Assembly: GCA_021730985.1 (NCBI GenBank)
Contig: JAKFYI010000003.1
Span: forward strand, 62,001-126,000
DNA: 64,000 nucleotides
Direction: 5' to 3'
From: Hyphomicrobiales bacterium
GTDB taxonomy: Bacteria; Pseudomonadota; Alphaproteobacteria; Rhizobiales; Xanthobacteraceae
Shown here: one piece after another, positions 35,709-44,502 of the stretch
Numbering within the stretch: position 1 is the first letter of the stretch
Layout of the letters: every line of letters starts with the position of its first letter
Position numbers and translations under genes: made by a program
The notes under the pieces: generated by a model
The model's database searches: none
What the model was told of the DNA's origin: nothing
What the model saw: the letters and a program-made list of their open reading frames with translations, nothing else

Positions 35709-36955
35709 AAGTCCTCCACGTCACGCCGCATCTGGGGGGAGGTGTCGGCAAGGCGCACGCCGCCCTGTGCGGGGCGCTGACGGGAGAGATCGAGCAGGCC
35801 TTTGTCCTCCTGGAAGAAGCGCGCGACCGCCGTTTCGCGGACATGATCGGAGCGGCGGGCGCGCGGGTTGTCATAGCGCGCAGCCTCGGCCACGTCGCCG
35901 AACTCGCGGGCACGGCCGACATCGTCCAATTCGAATTCTGGAATCATCCGCGGCTGTTCGCATGCCTGGCGCGCGCCGATTTTCCGGCGATGCGCAGCGT
36001 GTTCTGGTCGCACATCTCGGGACTGTCCAAGCCGGTGATCCAGCCGGGCTTGATCGGCGAGGCCATGCGCTTTGTTTTCACGACTGAGGCATCGCGCGCC
36101 ATTCCCGCCCTGGCTTTGTTGCCGGATGCGGCGAGGCGAAACGTCGCCGTCATCAATAGCGGTTTCGGGTTTGCGAATGTGCCGCCACGCCAGCCGCACG
36201 GCGGGGTGCCGCGCATCGCGTACCTCGGCACTGTCGATTTCGTCAAAATGCATCCCGGCTTCTTCGACGCCATCGACAAGCTGGAAGGCCGCGATATGCG
36301 CGTGACGGTGTGGGGCGAAACCGATCCGGCAGGGGAGGTGGCCGCCCGCGCGCGGGCGATGCGCCATCCCGAGCGCATTCATTTCGCGGGCCACACGGCC
36401 GACCCGGCTGCCGCGCTCGCCTCGGCGGACATCTTCTTCTATCCGCTGCAGGCCGATCACTATGGCACGGCGGAAAACGCGCTGGTCGAGGCGATGTCGC
36501 TCGGCCTGGTGCCGGTGGTGATGAGCAACCCGGCCGAAATGGCGATCGTCCGTCATGGCGAGACAGGGCTTGTTGGGCGATCCATCGACGAATGTGCGGC
36601 AATGCTGCAAACGCTGCTGGCCTCGCCGAAATCGCTGAAAGAAATGTCGGCAAACGCGGCCCGGCATATTGCGGAAACCCGCACACCGGCGCGTTCGGCG
36701 CGGGAGTTCACGGCGCTGTGGCAGGGGCTGCTTGGCGAGCCGAAGACGATCTCCGATTTTCGCGCGGTGGTGGGTGAAAGCCCTGCGAACTGGTTTCTCG
36801 CCACACAATGCCTGCCGGGAGAAACCTGGCAGCCGTCGAAGCAGGCGCATCCCGAAACGCCGTCCAAGGGCATGCTCGCGCACTTCGAGAGCGCGTTCCC
36901 CCGAGATCCATCGCTGTCGCAACTTGCGAGCGTCCAATCCGCAGCCCTCCGCTGA
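35705..36955 (+). CDS. GT-B glycosyltransferase (GT4-like)
   Basis: A 416-residue cytoplasmic glycosyltransferase. VLHVTPHLGGGVGKAHAAL is the N-terminal acceptor-domain Gly loop; VPRIAYLGTVDFVKMHPGFF opens the donor domain; ERIHFAGHTADPAAALASAD and NALVEAMSLGLVPVVMSNP, with the E-x7-E-like element, are typical of GT4. It probably adds a sugar to a lipid-linked glycan. It is coupled to the SPASM gene upstream and the family-2-like gene begins 21 nt downstream. Confidence 0.9.
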   Translation: MKVLHVTPHLGGGVGKAHAALCGALTGEIEQAFVLLEEARDRRFADMIGAAGARVVIARSLGHVAELAGTADIVQFEFWNHPRLFACLARADFPAMRSVFWSHISGLSKPVIQPGLIGEAMRFVFTTEASRAIPALALLPDAARRNVAVINSGFGFANVPPRQPHGGVPRIAYLGTVDFVKMHPGFFDAIDKLEGRDMRVTVWGETDPAGEVAARARAMRHPERIHFAGHTADPAAALASADIFFYPLQADHYGTAENALVEAMSLGLVPVVMSNPAEMAIVRHGETGLVGRSIDECAAMLQTLLASPKSLKEMSANAARHIAETRTPARSAREFTALWQGLLGEPKTISDFRAVVGESPANWFLATQCLPGETWQPSKQAHPETPSKGMLAHFESAFPRDPSLSQLASVQSAALR

Positions 36956-36976
36956 AAGCGCGTCACACGAGGTCCC

Positions 36977-38050
36977 ATGCATCTTTCGATCCTGATCCCG
37001 ACCCACCGTAGCGACCTGCAGGCCTGCTCGCGGGTCGTGCAGGCGTGCTCATGGGCCGGTCCCAATCTTGAAGTCATCGTCCGCGACAACTCCGGCAACG
37101 CGCAGAAGCGCAATCTGCTGAGCCAGATCAAGAACGAGCATTGCAAGATCGTCATAGTGGACGAGTGCGGCGCGATCGAGAACCACACCGAGATCGTGCG
37201 GCTGGCGAAGGGCGACTACATCTATGTCGTGGCCGACGACGATTTCGGCTTCGACCGGGCCATGACCTCGCTGCCGGGGTTGATCGCCCAGCATGCCAGC
37301 GACCGCTCGGTGGTCGGCATCACCGGGATGTACGCCGTCGAGCATTCGAACGGATCGTCGATCGTTGGATACGAGAATCTGGACGCCAGCGACGTCACGG
37401 CGCGGGTGATGGGGTATCTCGCCTACCAGGGCGTCAACGTGATGGTCTACTCCCCGGTGCGCCGCGAGCTGTTCCAGCGCATCTTCGGCTTTGTCGGCGC
37501 GATGCCGTTCCCGTTCTCGTTCCACGACCAGATTTCGTGCCTGCTCTATCTGCTGAACGGCAAGTTCGCCCGCCTCAAGCGGCTCATGTACCTGTACGAC
37601 GTCGGCGAATGGGAAACGGCGGATTCCGCGCAGAAGCGCGACCTCGATTTCTACAATGCGTCGAAGCTCGACCCGGCCACCAACAAGCTGCACTGGTTCA
37701 TTTGCGCGTTCGAAGGCGCGGTGCTGATCCGCAACTCGGACATGTTTCCGGACTATCCGCTGCCGCAGCGCCAGGCGATGGCTGACCGCTGGTTTTCGAC
37801 CATGTATTTCCGCTTCGTGAACAGCAAGCGGACGGGGTTTGACTCGGCCCTGTCACGCGACGCGGACCTTCTCTGCGAGAAATGGAAGGTGTCGGCGCCG
37901 CGCCTGTCGTTCCACGACATGCTGGCCGACATCAGCGGCTTCATCGCGCTGTCGTCCACGGAAGGGGCGCAAAGGTATTCCGGCTACTGGACTGCTGCCC
38001 TGAGCAAGGGCAGCGCCGTGGGCCAGCAGCGCCGCGCCGCCGGGCAATGA
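36977..38050 (+). CDS. GT-A (family 2-like) glycosyltransferase
   Basis: A 357-residue protein: LSILIPTHRSDLQACSRVVQ, then LEVIVRDNSGN, and YIYVVADDDFGFDRAMTSL with the acidic DDD where GT2 enzymes bind metal and nucleotide sugar. No transmembrane helix is apparent. GAGGT precedes the start. The C-terminal half (for example FHDQISCLLYLLNGKFARL) is not a standard GT2 extension that I recognise. It ends the plus-strand run that started at 34623 and is followed by two palindromic elements. Confidence 0.85.
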   Translation: MHLSILIPTHRSDLQACSRVVQACSWAGPNLEVIVRDNSGNAQKRNLLSQIKNEHCKIVIVDECGAIENHTEIVRLAKGDYIYVVADDDFGFDRAMTSLPGLIAQHASDRSVVGITGMYAVEHSNGSSIVGYENLDASDVTARVMGYLAYQGVNVMVYSPVRRELFQRIFGFVGAMPFPFSFHDQISCLLYLLNGKFARLKRLMYLYDVGEWETADSAQKRDLDFYNASKLDPATNKLHWFICAFEGAVLIRNSDMFPDYPLPQRQAMADRWFSTMYFRFVNSKRTGFDSALSRDADLLCEKWKVSAPRLSFHDMLADISGFIALSSTEGAQRYSGYWTAALSKGSAVGQQRRAAGQ

Positions 38051-38105
38051 CCGCAGGCGCCTGTGGGGCTTCGCCCTTGCGTGCCCCCGAATCAAATATG
38101 ATGGG

Positions 38106-38181
38106 CTAATGTCGCGATTCGGAAGTTCGCTTGAATTCTCAGCAGGCTCCGAAGCGAACTTCCGAATCAAAGCGACACTAG
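38106..38181 (-). repeat. 76-bp MITE-like palindrome, element A
   Basis: Ends are CTAATGTCGC and GCGACACTAG (one mismatch as inverted repeats). Inside, GATTCGGAAGTTCGCTT (38116-38132) is perfectly complementary to 38152-38168. Read on the minus strand, its first 28 bases match element B at 24 positions. Length, terminal repeats and lack of a gene fit a small non-autonomous mobile element. Confidence 0.7.
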
Positions 38182-38194
38182 CAACTTAGTGATT

Positions 38195-38270
38195 CTAGTG
38201 TCCCTTTGAACCCGAAGTTCGCAAACACGTATGCCGCACAATCGTGCGAACTTCGGGTTCGGGACACTAG
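38195..38270 (+). repeat. 76-bp MITE-like palindrome, element B
   Basis: Ends CTAGTGTCCC (38195-38204) and GGGACACTAG (38261-38270) are perfect inverted repeats, and GAACCCGAAGTTCGCA (38208-38223) pairs with 38245-38260. It is exactly as long as element A and in opposite orientation, 13 nt away. Confidence 0.7.
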
Positions 38271-38377
38271 AGCAGCGTCGGTAGCGGGCGTGAGGGCGGG
38301 TTCACCGCATGTCCATGGCCTGATCCATGCCAGCGGCGGTGCCACCCCGCGCGGCCTGGACGATAGAGCGGGCGCCC

Positions 38378-39151
38378 ATGAAAGTCGTCATCCTGGCCGG
38401 CGGCCTGGGCACGCGGTTGGCGGAGGAAACCTCCGTCAAGCCCAAGCCAATGGCGGAAATCGGCGGCAATCCCGTGCTGTGGCACATCATGAAGATCTAC
38501 AGCGCCTATGGCCTCAACGAGTTCATCGTCTGCCTGGGCTACAAGGGCTTCGTCATCAAGGAGTACTTCGCCAACTACTTCCTGCACCGGGCCGACGTCA
38601 CCATCGATCTGCAGAAGAACATGATGGATGTTCATGCCACCCGAGCCGAGCCGTGGCGCGTCACCCTGGTCGATACCGGCGAGCACACGCAGACCGGCGG
38701 CCGCATCCGCCGCGTGCTGCCCTATGTGCAGGATGACGCCGAGTTCTGCCTGACCTACGGCGACGGCGTGGCCAACGTGGATATCCGGGCGGTGATCGCC
38801 CAGCATCGCCGCGACAACCTTCTCGCCACAGTGACGGCGACGCAGCACACCGAGCGGTTCGGCGTCGTCGAGCACGACGGCCGCCGCATCACCAGCTTCC
38901 GCGAGAAGCCGGCGGATCAGCGCAGCTGGGTCAACGCCGGTTTTTTCGTGCTGTCGCCCCGGATCGGCGAAATGCTCACCGGCGACGACACGGTCTGGGA
39001 GCGTGGCCCGCTGGAGCGCCTCGCCGGCATGGGCCAGCTCGGCGTTCACCTGCATCGCGGCTTCTGGCAGCCGATGGACACGCTGCGCGACAAGACCCAG
39101 CTCGAGGAGCTTTGGGCCTCCGGTTCGCCGCCCTGGAAGGTCTGGACATGA
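38378..39151 (+). CDS. rfbF: glucose-1-phosphate cytidylyltransferase
   Basis: A 257-residue enzyme making CDP-glucose from CTP and glucose-1-phosphate. The nucleotide-binding start is MKVVILAGGLGTRLAEETSV, then KPKPMAEIGGNPVLWHIMK, both hallmark words of RfbF/DdhA. LTYGDGVANVDI carries the metal-binding Asp; WVNAGFFVLSP and WQPMDTLRDKTQLEELW close the fold. Start at 38378 is chosen over the in-frame ATG at 38327 because the conserved sequence starts at residue 1. It opens a four-gene set in which every gene overlaps or abuts the next. Confidence 0.95.
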   Translation: MKVVILAGGLGTRLAEETSVKPKPMAEIGGNPVLWHIMKIYSAYGLNEFIVCLGYKGFVIKEYFANYFLHRADVTIDLQKNMMDVHATRAEPWRVTLVDTGEHTQTGGRIRRVLPYVQDDAEFCLTYGDGVANVDIRAVIAQHRRDNLLATVTATQHTERFGVVEHDGRRITSFREKPADQRSWVNAGFFVLSPRIGEMLTGDDTVWERGPLERLAGMGQLGVHLHRGFWQPMDTLRDKTQLEELWASGSPPWKVWT

Positions 39152-40212
39152 TCGACCGCGCCTTCTGGCGGGATCAGCGTGTCCTGCTCACCGGCCATAC
39201 CGGCTTCAAGGGTACCTGGCTGTCGCTCTGGCTGGAGCAGTTGGGCGCGCAGGTGTTCGGCCTGTCGCTGCCGCCGCAGACCGATCCGTCGATGTTCTCG
39301 ATGCTCACCCCGCTCGGCGGACAGGTGTCGCGGCTGGGCGACATTCGCGACCCGGCGTTCGTGGCCGCTGTCGTCCAAGAGGCGCGGCCGACGGTTGCCA
39401 TCCACATGGCGGCGCAGCCGCTGGTCCGGCGCTCGTTCCGGGAACCGATCGAAACCTACGGCACCAACGTGATGGGCACCGCGCACCTGCTCGATGCGCT
39501 GCGCGGCGCGGACGACGTGAAGGCGATCCTGGTTGTCACCACCGACAAGGTCTATCGCAATGGCAATGGCGGCGGGTCTTTCACCGAGGACGCCCCGCTT
39601 GGCGGTCACGATCCCTATGCGGCCTCGAAGGTCGCGACGGAATTCGTGGTGCAGAGCTATGCGTCGAGCTACTTCGCGCTGAAGGGCGTGCCGGTCGCGA
39701 CCGCGCGCGCCGGCAACGTGATCGGCGGCGGAGACTGGGCCGAGGACCGGCTCATTCCCGATCTGTGGCGCGCGGTGCAAGCCGGCGAGCCGCTGCGCCT
39801 GCGAAATCCGCAATCGACCAGACCCTGGCAGCATGTGCTCGAGCCGCTGTCGGGCTATCTCGCCTACATCGAACGGCTGGCGGGCGGAGCGGGCGTGCCC
39901 AGCGCACTCAACTTCGGTCCTTTGCCCGGCGATGCTCTGACCGTGGCCGATGTGGCGGATGCGATGATTGCCGCTATCCGGTCGCCGCACGGCTGGACCG
40001 CGGCGCAATCCGACACTCCACAGCCGGTGGAATCGCAATACCTCGCGCTCGATCCTGCGCTCGCCAAGGCGTCGATCGGCTGGCAGCCGAGGATGTCGCC
40101 CGCCGAAGCGTTGCAATGGACGGCGGAATGGTACCGCGCGGTGTCACAGGGCGCGAATGCGCGCGCACTCAGCATCGAGCAGCTGTGCCGCTACGAGGCG
40201 CTCGCGGCATGA
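39148..40212 (+). CDS. rfbG: CDP-glucose 4,6-dehydratase
   Basis: A 354-residue NAD-dependent SDR that converts CDP-glucose to CDP-4-keto-6-deoxyglucose. NAD-binding GHTGFKGTWLSLWLEQLGA, HMAAQPLVRRSF, VVTTDKVYRN and DPYAASK (catalytic Tyr-x3-Lys) are the family words; ARAGNVIGGGDWAEDRLIPD and RPWQHVLEPLSGYL follow. ATG overlaps the rfbF stop (ATGA), and its own stop overlaps the methyltransferase start. Confidence 0.95.
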   Translation: MIDRAFWRDQRVLLTGHTGFKGTWLSLWLEQLGAQVFGLSLPPQTDPSMFSMLTPLGGQVSRLGDIRDPAFVAAVVQEARPTVAIHMAAQPLVRRSFREPIETYGTNVMGTAHLLDALRGADDVKAILVVTTDKVYRNGNGGGSFTEDAPLGGHDPYAASKVATEFVVQSYASSYFALKGVPVATARAGNVIGGGDWAEDRLIPDLWRAVQAGEPLRLRNPQSTRPWQHVLEPLSGYLAYIERLAGGAGVPSALNFGPLPGDALTVADVADAMIAAIRSPHGWTAAQSDTPQPVESQYLALDPALAKASIGWQPRMSPAEALQWTAEWYRAVSQGANARALSIEQLCRYEALAA

Positions 40213-41438
40213 CGGGCGCGCCGCAATGCCAGGGCTGCGGCGCGGCGCTGGTTCATACGCTTGTCGATCTCGGGCGCATGCCGCTCGCCAATTCCTTCGT
40301 TGCGGAAGGCACCCCTGAGCCCGATGCATCGTATCCGCTGCACGCCCGGGTCTGCGGCCGCTGCCTGCTGGTGCAGGTCGAGCCAGCGGTGCCGCCGGAA
40401 GCCATCTTCAGCGACTACGCTTATTTCTCATCCTTCTCCGAAGGCTGGCTGGCCCATGCCCGCGGCTACGCCCGCATGGTGATCGAGCGCTTCGCGTTGT
40501 CTTCCACAAGCAAGGTGGTTGAGATCGCCAGCAACGACGGCTATCTGCTGACCAACTTCGTGGCGGCTGGCATTCCATGCCTCGGTATCGAGCCCGCCGC
40601 GAATGTTGCGCAAACCGCGATCGCCAAGGGCGTGCCGACGGAGGTGGCGTTCTTCGGCGCGGAGACGGCGCGGCGGCTTGCCGCGGAAGGACACTCGGCC
40701 GATCTGCTGGCGGCGAAGAACGTGCTCGCCCACGTCCCCGACATCAACGACTTCGTCGCCGGGATCGCCATTCTGCTGCGTGGCGAAGGCGTCTTCACGG
40801 TCGAGTTTCCTCACCTGCTGAATTTGATCCGCGAGGTGCAGTTCGACACCATCTACCACGAGCATTTCACCTATCTGTCGCTGGCGGCGGTCGAGCGCAT
40901 TCTGGAACGTCACGCCTTGCGGGTTTTTGACGCCGAGGAAATTCCGACCCACGGCGGTTCGCTGCGGCTCTATATCTGCCACACCGGTTCGCAGCCGCGG
41001 GCGCAGCCCAATGTCGCCGCGATGCGAGCCAAGGAAACCGCAGCAAAGCTCGACCGGCTGGATGGATATGCCGGCTTCGCGCCGCGCGTGGACAAAGTCC
41101 GGGGCGATCTGGTCGCGTTCCTCGATAGAGCAAAAGCCGAAGGCCGCAAGGTGGCGGCCTATGGCGCGGCCGCCAAGGGCAACACACTGCTCAACTACTG
41201 CGGTATCGGGCGCGACCGCGTCGCCTTCGTGGCCGATCGCAATCCGGCGAAGCAGGGACGGCTGCTGCCCGGCAGCCGGATTCCGGTGCGCACGCCGGAA
41301 GCTATCCCGGCCGAAAGGCCGGACTACGTGCTGATCCTGCCCTGGAATTTGAAGGACGAGGTGTCGCGTCAGAATTCCTCGGTGCGGGAATGGGGCGGCC
41401 AATTCGTGACCGCCATTCCCGAAATACGCGTGAGCTGA
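40209..41438 (+). CDS. sugar C-methyltransferase (zinc-binding N-domain, SAM methyltransferase)
   Basis: A 409-residue enzyme with the three-part layout of NDP-keto-sugar C-methyltransferases such as TcaB9. The N-terminal zinc ribbon is CQGCGAAL ... CGRCLLVQ. The class I SAM domain contains VVEIASNDGYLLTNFVAAGI and YHEHFTYLSL, which holds the His pair proposed to act in catalysis. The C-terminal half-Rossmann is VAAYGAAAKGNTLLNYCGIG. In this operon the likely substrate is CDP-4-keto-6-deoxyglucose, methylated at C3; that is inference from context. Confidence 0.9.
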   Translation: MTGAPQCQGCGAALVHTLVDLGRMPLANSFVAEGTPEPDASYPLHARVCGRCLLVQVEPAVPPEAIFSDYAYFSSFSEGWLAHARGYARMVIERFALSSTSKVVEIASNDGYLLTNFVAAGIPCLGIEPAANVAQTAIAKGVPTEVAFFGAETARRLAAEGHSADLLAAKNVLAHVPDINDFVAGIAILLRGEGVFTVEFPHLLNLIREVQFDTIYHEHFTYLSLAAVERILERHALRVFDAEEIPTHGGSLRLYICHTGSQPRAQPNVAAMRAKETAAKLDRLDGYAGFAPRVDKVRGDLVAFLDRAKAEGRKVAAYGAAAKGNTLLNYCGIGRDRVAFVADRNPAKQGRLLPGSRIPVRTPEAIPAERPDYVLILPWNLKDEVSRQNSSVREWGGQFVTAIPEIRVS

Positions 41439-41441
41439 CGG

Positions 41442-41972
41442 ATGCGTTTCTCGAAAACCGCAATCGACGGCGTGCTGCTGATCGAACTCGATGCCGTCGA
41501 AGATGGTCGCGGTTTTTTCGCCCGCACCTTCTGTGAGGAGGAGTTTGCTCGCGCCGGGATTGCCATGAAAGTCAGGCAGATGAACGTGTCGCACAACCGC
41601 GACGCCTTGACGCTGCGCGGGATGCATTACCAGGCGGCCCCGCACGGTGAGAGCAAGGTCGTGCATTGCATGCGCGGCCGGATATTCGACGTGGCGGTGG
41701 ATCTGCGCGGCGATTCGCCGAGCTACCGGAAATGGCTCGGCTTTGAGCTATCTCCGCAGTTGCGGCGTGCGCTCTTTATCCCGGAGGGATGCGCGCACGG
41801 CTTCCTCACACTTGAAGCGTCGTCCGATCTCATCTATGCGATGGGGCACCCGTTCGTGGCCGAAGCCGGCCGCGGCGTGCGGTGGAACGATCCGGCGTTC
41901 GGCATCGAGTGGCCGCAGCAGCCCCGCGTCATCTCCGAGCGGGATGCGTCGCTGCCCGATTTTTCGCCCTAG
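41442..41972 (+). CDS. rfbC: NDP-4-keto-6-deoxysugar 3,5-epimerase-like (RmlC fold)
   Basis: A 176-residue cupin-fold epimerase of the RmlC/RfbC family. DGRGFFARTFCEEEF, then SHNRDALTLRGMHYQ with the catalytic His62, and RGRIFDVAVDLRGDSPSYRK carrying the Asp/Arg framework are present; LFIPEGCAHGFLTLE is complete. It begins 3 nt after the methyltransferase stop. In place of dTDP-sugar it probably acts on the CDP-sugar of this operon as a 3-, 5- or 3,5-epimerase. Confidence 0.9.
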   Translation: MRFSKTAIDGVLLIELDAVEDGRGFFARTFCEEEFARAGIAMKVRQMNVSHNRDALTLRGMHYQAAPHGESKVVHCMRGRIFDVAVDLRGDSPSYRKWLGFELSPQLRRALFIPEGCAHGFLTLEASSDLIYAMGHPFVAEAGRGVRWNDPAFGIEWPQQPRVISERDASLPDFSP

Positions 41973-42069
41973 GAGGCCGCGGCTCATGGCCGGCCATCCT
42001 TGAATTGGCGCGAATTTTCTGGCTCTTTCAGGCCTGACGCTCTGTGACGAACCCCGGTTGGAGTCTTTC

Positions 42070-42483
42070 ATGTCAAATCTGCGCATCACCGCCGGGCCGT
42101 TCAAATTCCAAGCGCGGTTCGAGACCGCGCTGGCGCCCAAGACCTGCGCCATCTTTCAGCGCCTGCTGCCCTACAAGGAGCGCGTCATTCATGTGCGCTG
42201 GAGCGGCGAGGCGGTCTGGATTCCGCTGGGCGAAGCCGACCTGGGCGTGCCCGCCGAGAACCAGACCAGCTATCCGGCGCCGGGCCAGATGCTGCTCTAT
42301 CCGGGCGGCATCAGCGAGACCGAGATACTGCTCGCCTACGGCGGGGTGCACTTCGCCAGCAAGATGGGCCAACTGGCCGGCAACCACTTCATCACCATCA
42401 CGTCCGGACTCGAGAATGTGGTGAAGCTCGGCAAGATGACGCTGTGGGAAGGTGCCCAGCCGATTCTGATCGAGGCGGCTTGA
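42070..42483 (+). CDS. DUF3830 family protein (cyclophilin-like fold)
   Basis: A 137-residue protein starting MSNLRITAGPFKFQARFETA behind TTGGAG. PKTCAIFQRLLPYKERVIHV and RWSGEAVWIPLG match the cyclophilin-like DUF3830 family; GMLLYPGG-type MLLYPGGISETEILLAYGG completes it. Function is unknown, and such genes frequently lie next to transport or amidase catabolic genes. It is followed after 209 nt by the LLM flavoenzyme. Confidence 0.82.
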   Translation: MSNLRITAGPFKFQARFETALAPKTCAIFQRLLPYKERVIHVRWSGEAVWIPLGEADLGVPAENQTSYPAPGQMLLYPGGISETEILLAYGGVHFASKMGQLAGNHFITITSGLENVVKLGKMTLWEGAQPILIEAA

Positions 42484-42692
42484 TCCGGCGTCTCGGTTTC
42501 TTGTCGCGGAGCAAGTGCGGAACGTCCGGACAACACAATTCGTTGCTCCCAGCATGGCCATTTTTGCCATAGGGCTGAGCAAAAATTGCGCATCGTCCGT
42601 GCCGTGGCCGAGGTTATAGTCGCGAACACCTTCGCCGCTGGCCCGCAGCCTGCGATGCGGGGCAATCACACAAAATAGGCAAGAGGCGATCG

Positions 42693-43811
42693 ATGCAGTT
42701 CTCCGCCATGACGATGAACATGTTCTTTCCCAGCAATGACGATCCGGGAGAGGACAGCCGCATCATCGACATGGCTGTCGCGCAATCGGTCTGGTTCGCT
42801 GAGCTTGGGTATCATGTGTGGTTTACGGACCACCATTTCAGAGGCCCGTGGCACAGCAACCCGATGCAGTTCGCATCCTACGTTGCGCCGCTGATCCCGC
42901 GCGACCGCTACATCGGCTTCGGCGTGCTCTCCATTCCGTTCTATCACCCGGTGCGGCTGGTCGAGAGCATGAATCTTCTCGATCAGATGACCAAAGGCAA
43001 AGTGCTGTTCGGCGTCGGAAGCGGCTGGCAGGGCACCGAGCCGACAGGACTAGGCATTGATCCTGAATCTCACGCCTCGGGCCGTCTCGGCGAGGAGACG
43101 CTCGATGTCATGGAGCGGCTGTGGGATTTCAAGAATGGCGATCCGGAATACAGCTTCTCGGTCGGCTCCAACACCGGTCTGATCAAACGGCGGATCATGC
43201 CGTCGCCGTACTCCAAGCCGTACCCGACGATCATCCGCGTTGCGACCCGCGAGGCGGGCCTGGTCAAGGCGGCGCAGAAGGGCTGGCCGGTGTTTGTCGG
43301 CGTCCTCGGCGCCGACTTGCGCGAAACGATGCGGCTCTACCGGCGCGCGCTGGACGAAGCCAATCATCCGCGGGAGGTGAGGGACAACTGTCTGCGCTGG
43401 TGCTCGTACGACTGGATCGGCGTCACGGTGGCGGACACCGACGAGGAAGCGCTGGCCCGTGAAAAGATTGCGCAGGCTGAGACGATGGCGATCCGCACCG
43501 GCTTCGCCCAGCGCCACGGCCGGATCGACGGTCCGGTGATCAAGCCGAAACCCGGTCAATCGGCCGACACCTATGCCAAGGGCGGAGATATGAAAGCGAC
43601 CATCGCCGGCAGCCCCGATACGATCGCCGCCAAGGTGAAGCAACTGGCGGACATGGGCATCAACAACCTGCACCTGCGCTTTCTCGGCGAATGGGCCGGT
43701 GAGACCCGGCATATCTGCAAAGACTCGGCCGAACTGTTCGCCAAGGAAGTGCTGCCGCGCTTCTCAGAGGAACAGTTCTTGCGCCAGCCTGACATGGCGG
43801 GTGCGCTCTAA
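42693..43811 (+). CDS. LLM class (luciferase-like) flavin-dependent monooxygenase
   Basis: A 372-residue TIM-barrel flavoenzyme of the bacterial luciferase family. YHVWFTDHHFRGPWHSNPMQ, GFGVLSIPFYHPVRLVES and LDQMTKGKVLFGVGSGWQGTE are the usual words; REAGLVKAAQKGWPVFV is the later strand. It uses FMNH2 or F420 with an external reductase; the substrate is unknown. The ribosome site is GAGGCG. It overlaps the convergent TVP38 gene by 4 nt at its 3' end. Confidence 0.92.
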   Translation: MQFSAMTMNMFFPSNDDPGEDSRIIDMAVAQSVWFAELGYHVWFTDHHFRGPWHSNPMQFASYVAPLIPRDRYIGFGVLSIPFYHPVRLVESMNLLDQMTKGKVLFGVGSGWQGTEPTGLGIDPESHASGRLGEETLDVMERLWDFKNGDPEYSFSVGSNTGLIKRRIMPSPYSKPYPTIIRVATREAGLVKAAQKGWPVFVGVLGADLRETMRLYRRALDEANHPREVRDNCLRWCSYDWIGVTVADTDEEALAREKIAQAETMAIRTGFAQRHGRIDGPVIKPKPGQSADTYAKGGDMKATIAGSPDTIAAKVKQLADMGINNLHLRFLGEWAGETRHICKDSAELFAKEVLPRFSEEQFLRQPDMAGAL

Positions 43812-44425
43812 TCCGGCGCGCCCGTCTTGATTCGGCTTGGGATTTTGCTTCGGAGCAATTGCCGGACCCGGCGCGTCACCATCGCGATCACCAACAGCAG
43901 CACCACGCAGCCGGCGACGCCGAACCATAGCCTGGTCGATGACACCGACCGGTCGTCCAGCGCCACCTTTCCGATCGCGCCGAGATAGACGAACGCAAAC
44001 ACCTGCGGCGCGAGCCCGATCGCGGTAACAATCAGGAACGTCCAGGTGTTCATGCGGCTCAGCCCGAACGCATAGTTCGATATCGGGCCGGGCACCGGCG
44101 AGGCGAGGCGCAGCAGCAGCAGGAGCTGCCAGCCTTCCGAATCGATTGCGTCGGCGACAAGCTTGGCCTTGGGGTGGCGTTCGATCATCCGCTCGAATCG
44201 CTGCCGGAACAGATAGCGCGCGAGCACGAAGCCCAGCAGCGACCCTGCCGCGGATGCCACGAGCGCAAGCGGGAACGCTGCGATGCCGAACGTCAGGCCA
44301 GCCAGGATGCAGACGGCGGGGCGCGGCACGAAGATCAGTCCGCTGATCACCAGCAGGGCGGTGATGGCGGCCCAGGCGAGGCCGCCGTCCCAATACGACG
44401 CCCACTCGATCAAGACATGCTGCAT
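43808..44425 (-). CDS. TVP38/TMEM64 (DedA-like, SNARE-associated) membrane protein
   Basis: A 205-residue inner-membrane protein with about five helices. SGLIFVPRPAVCILAGLTFG, then AAGSLLGFVLARYLFRQRFE, and LLLRLASPVPGPISNYAFGL (the R-x(n)-P-x-x-P-x-x-x-x-N family motif) identify it. The family contributes to lipid transport or membrane homeostasis; some members act on selenite uptake. It is convergent with the LLM gene and 78 nt downstream of soxA on the same strand. Confidence 0.88.
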   Translation of the reverse strand: MQHVLIEWASYWDGGLAWAAITALLVISGLIFVPRPAVCILAGLTFGIAAFPLALVASAAGSLLGFVLARYLFRQRFERMIERHPKAKLVADAIDSEGWQLLLLLRLASPVPGPISNYAFGLSRMNTWTFLIVTAIGLAPQVFAFVYLGAIGKVALDDRSVSSTRLWFGVAGCVVLLLVIAMVTRRVRQLLRSKIPSRIKTGAPD

Positions 44426-44502
44426 GTGAAGGAAGGTTCCGCGTTGCCGCCGCTGGCGAGCGGCCTATAGCGGAAGTTTCCGGACGGCGCGAGGCGTATC
44501 GC

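Larger units (their letters stand above)
38051..38377. other. Intergenic region dominated by two palindromic elements
   Basis: These 327 bases between the glycosyltransferase and rfbF contain no gene. Elements A (38106-38181) and B (38195-38270) occupy the middle; about 107 nt remain before rfbF for a promoter. I see no clear promoter consensus there. Confidence 0.7.
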
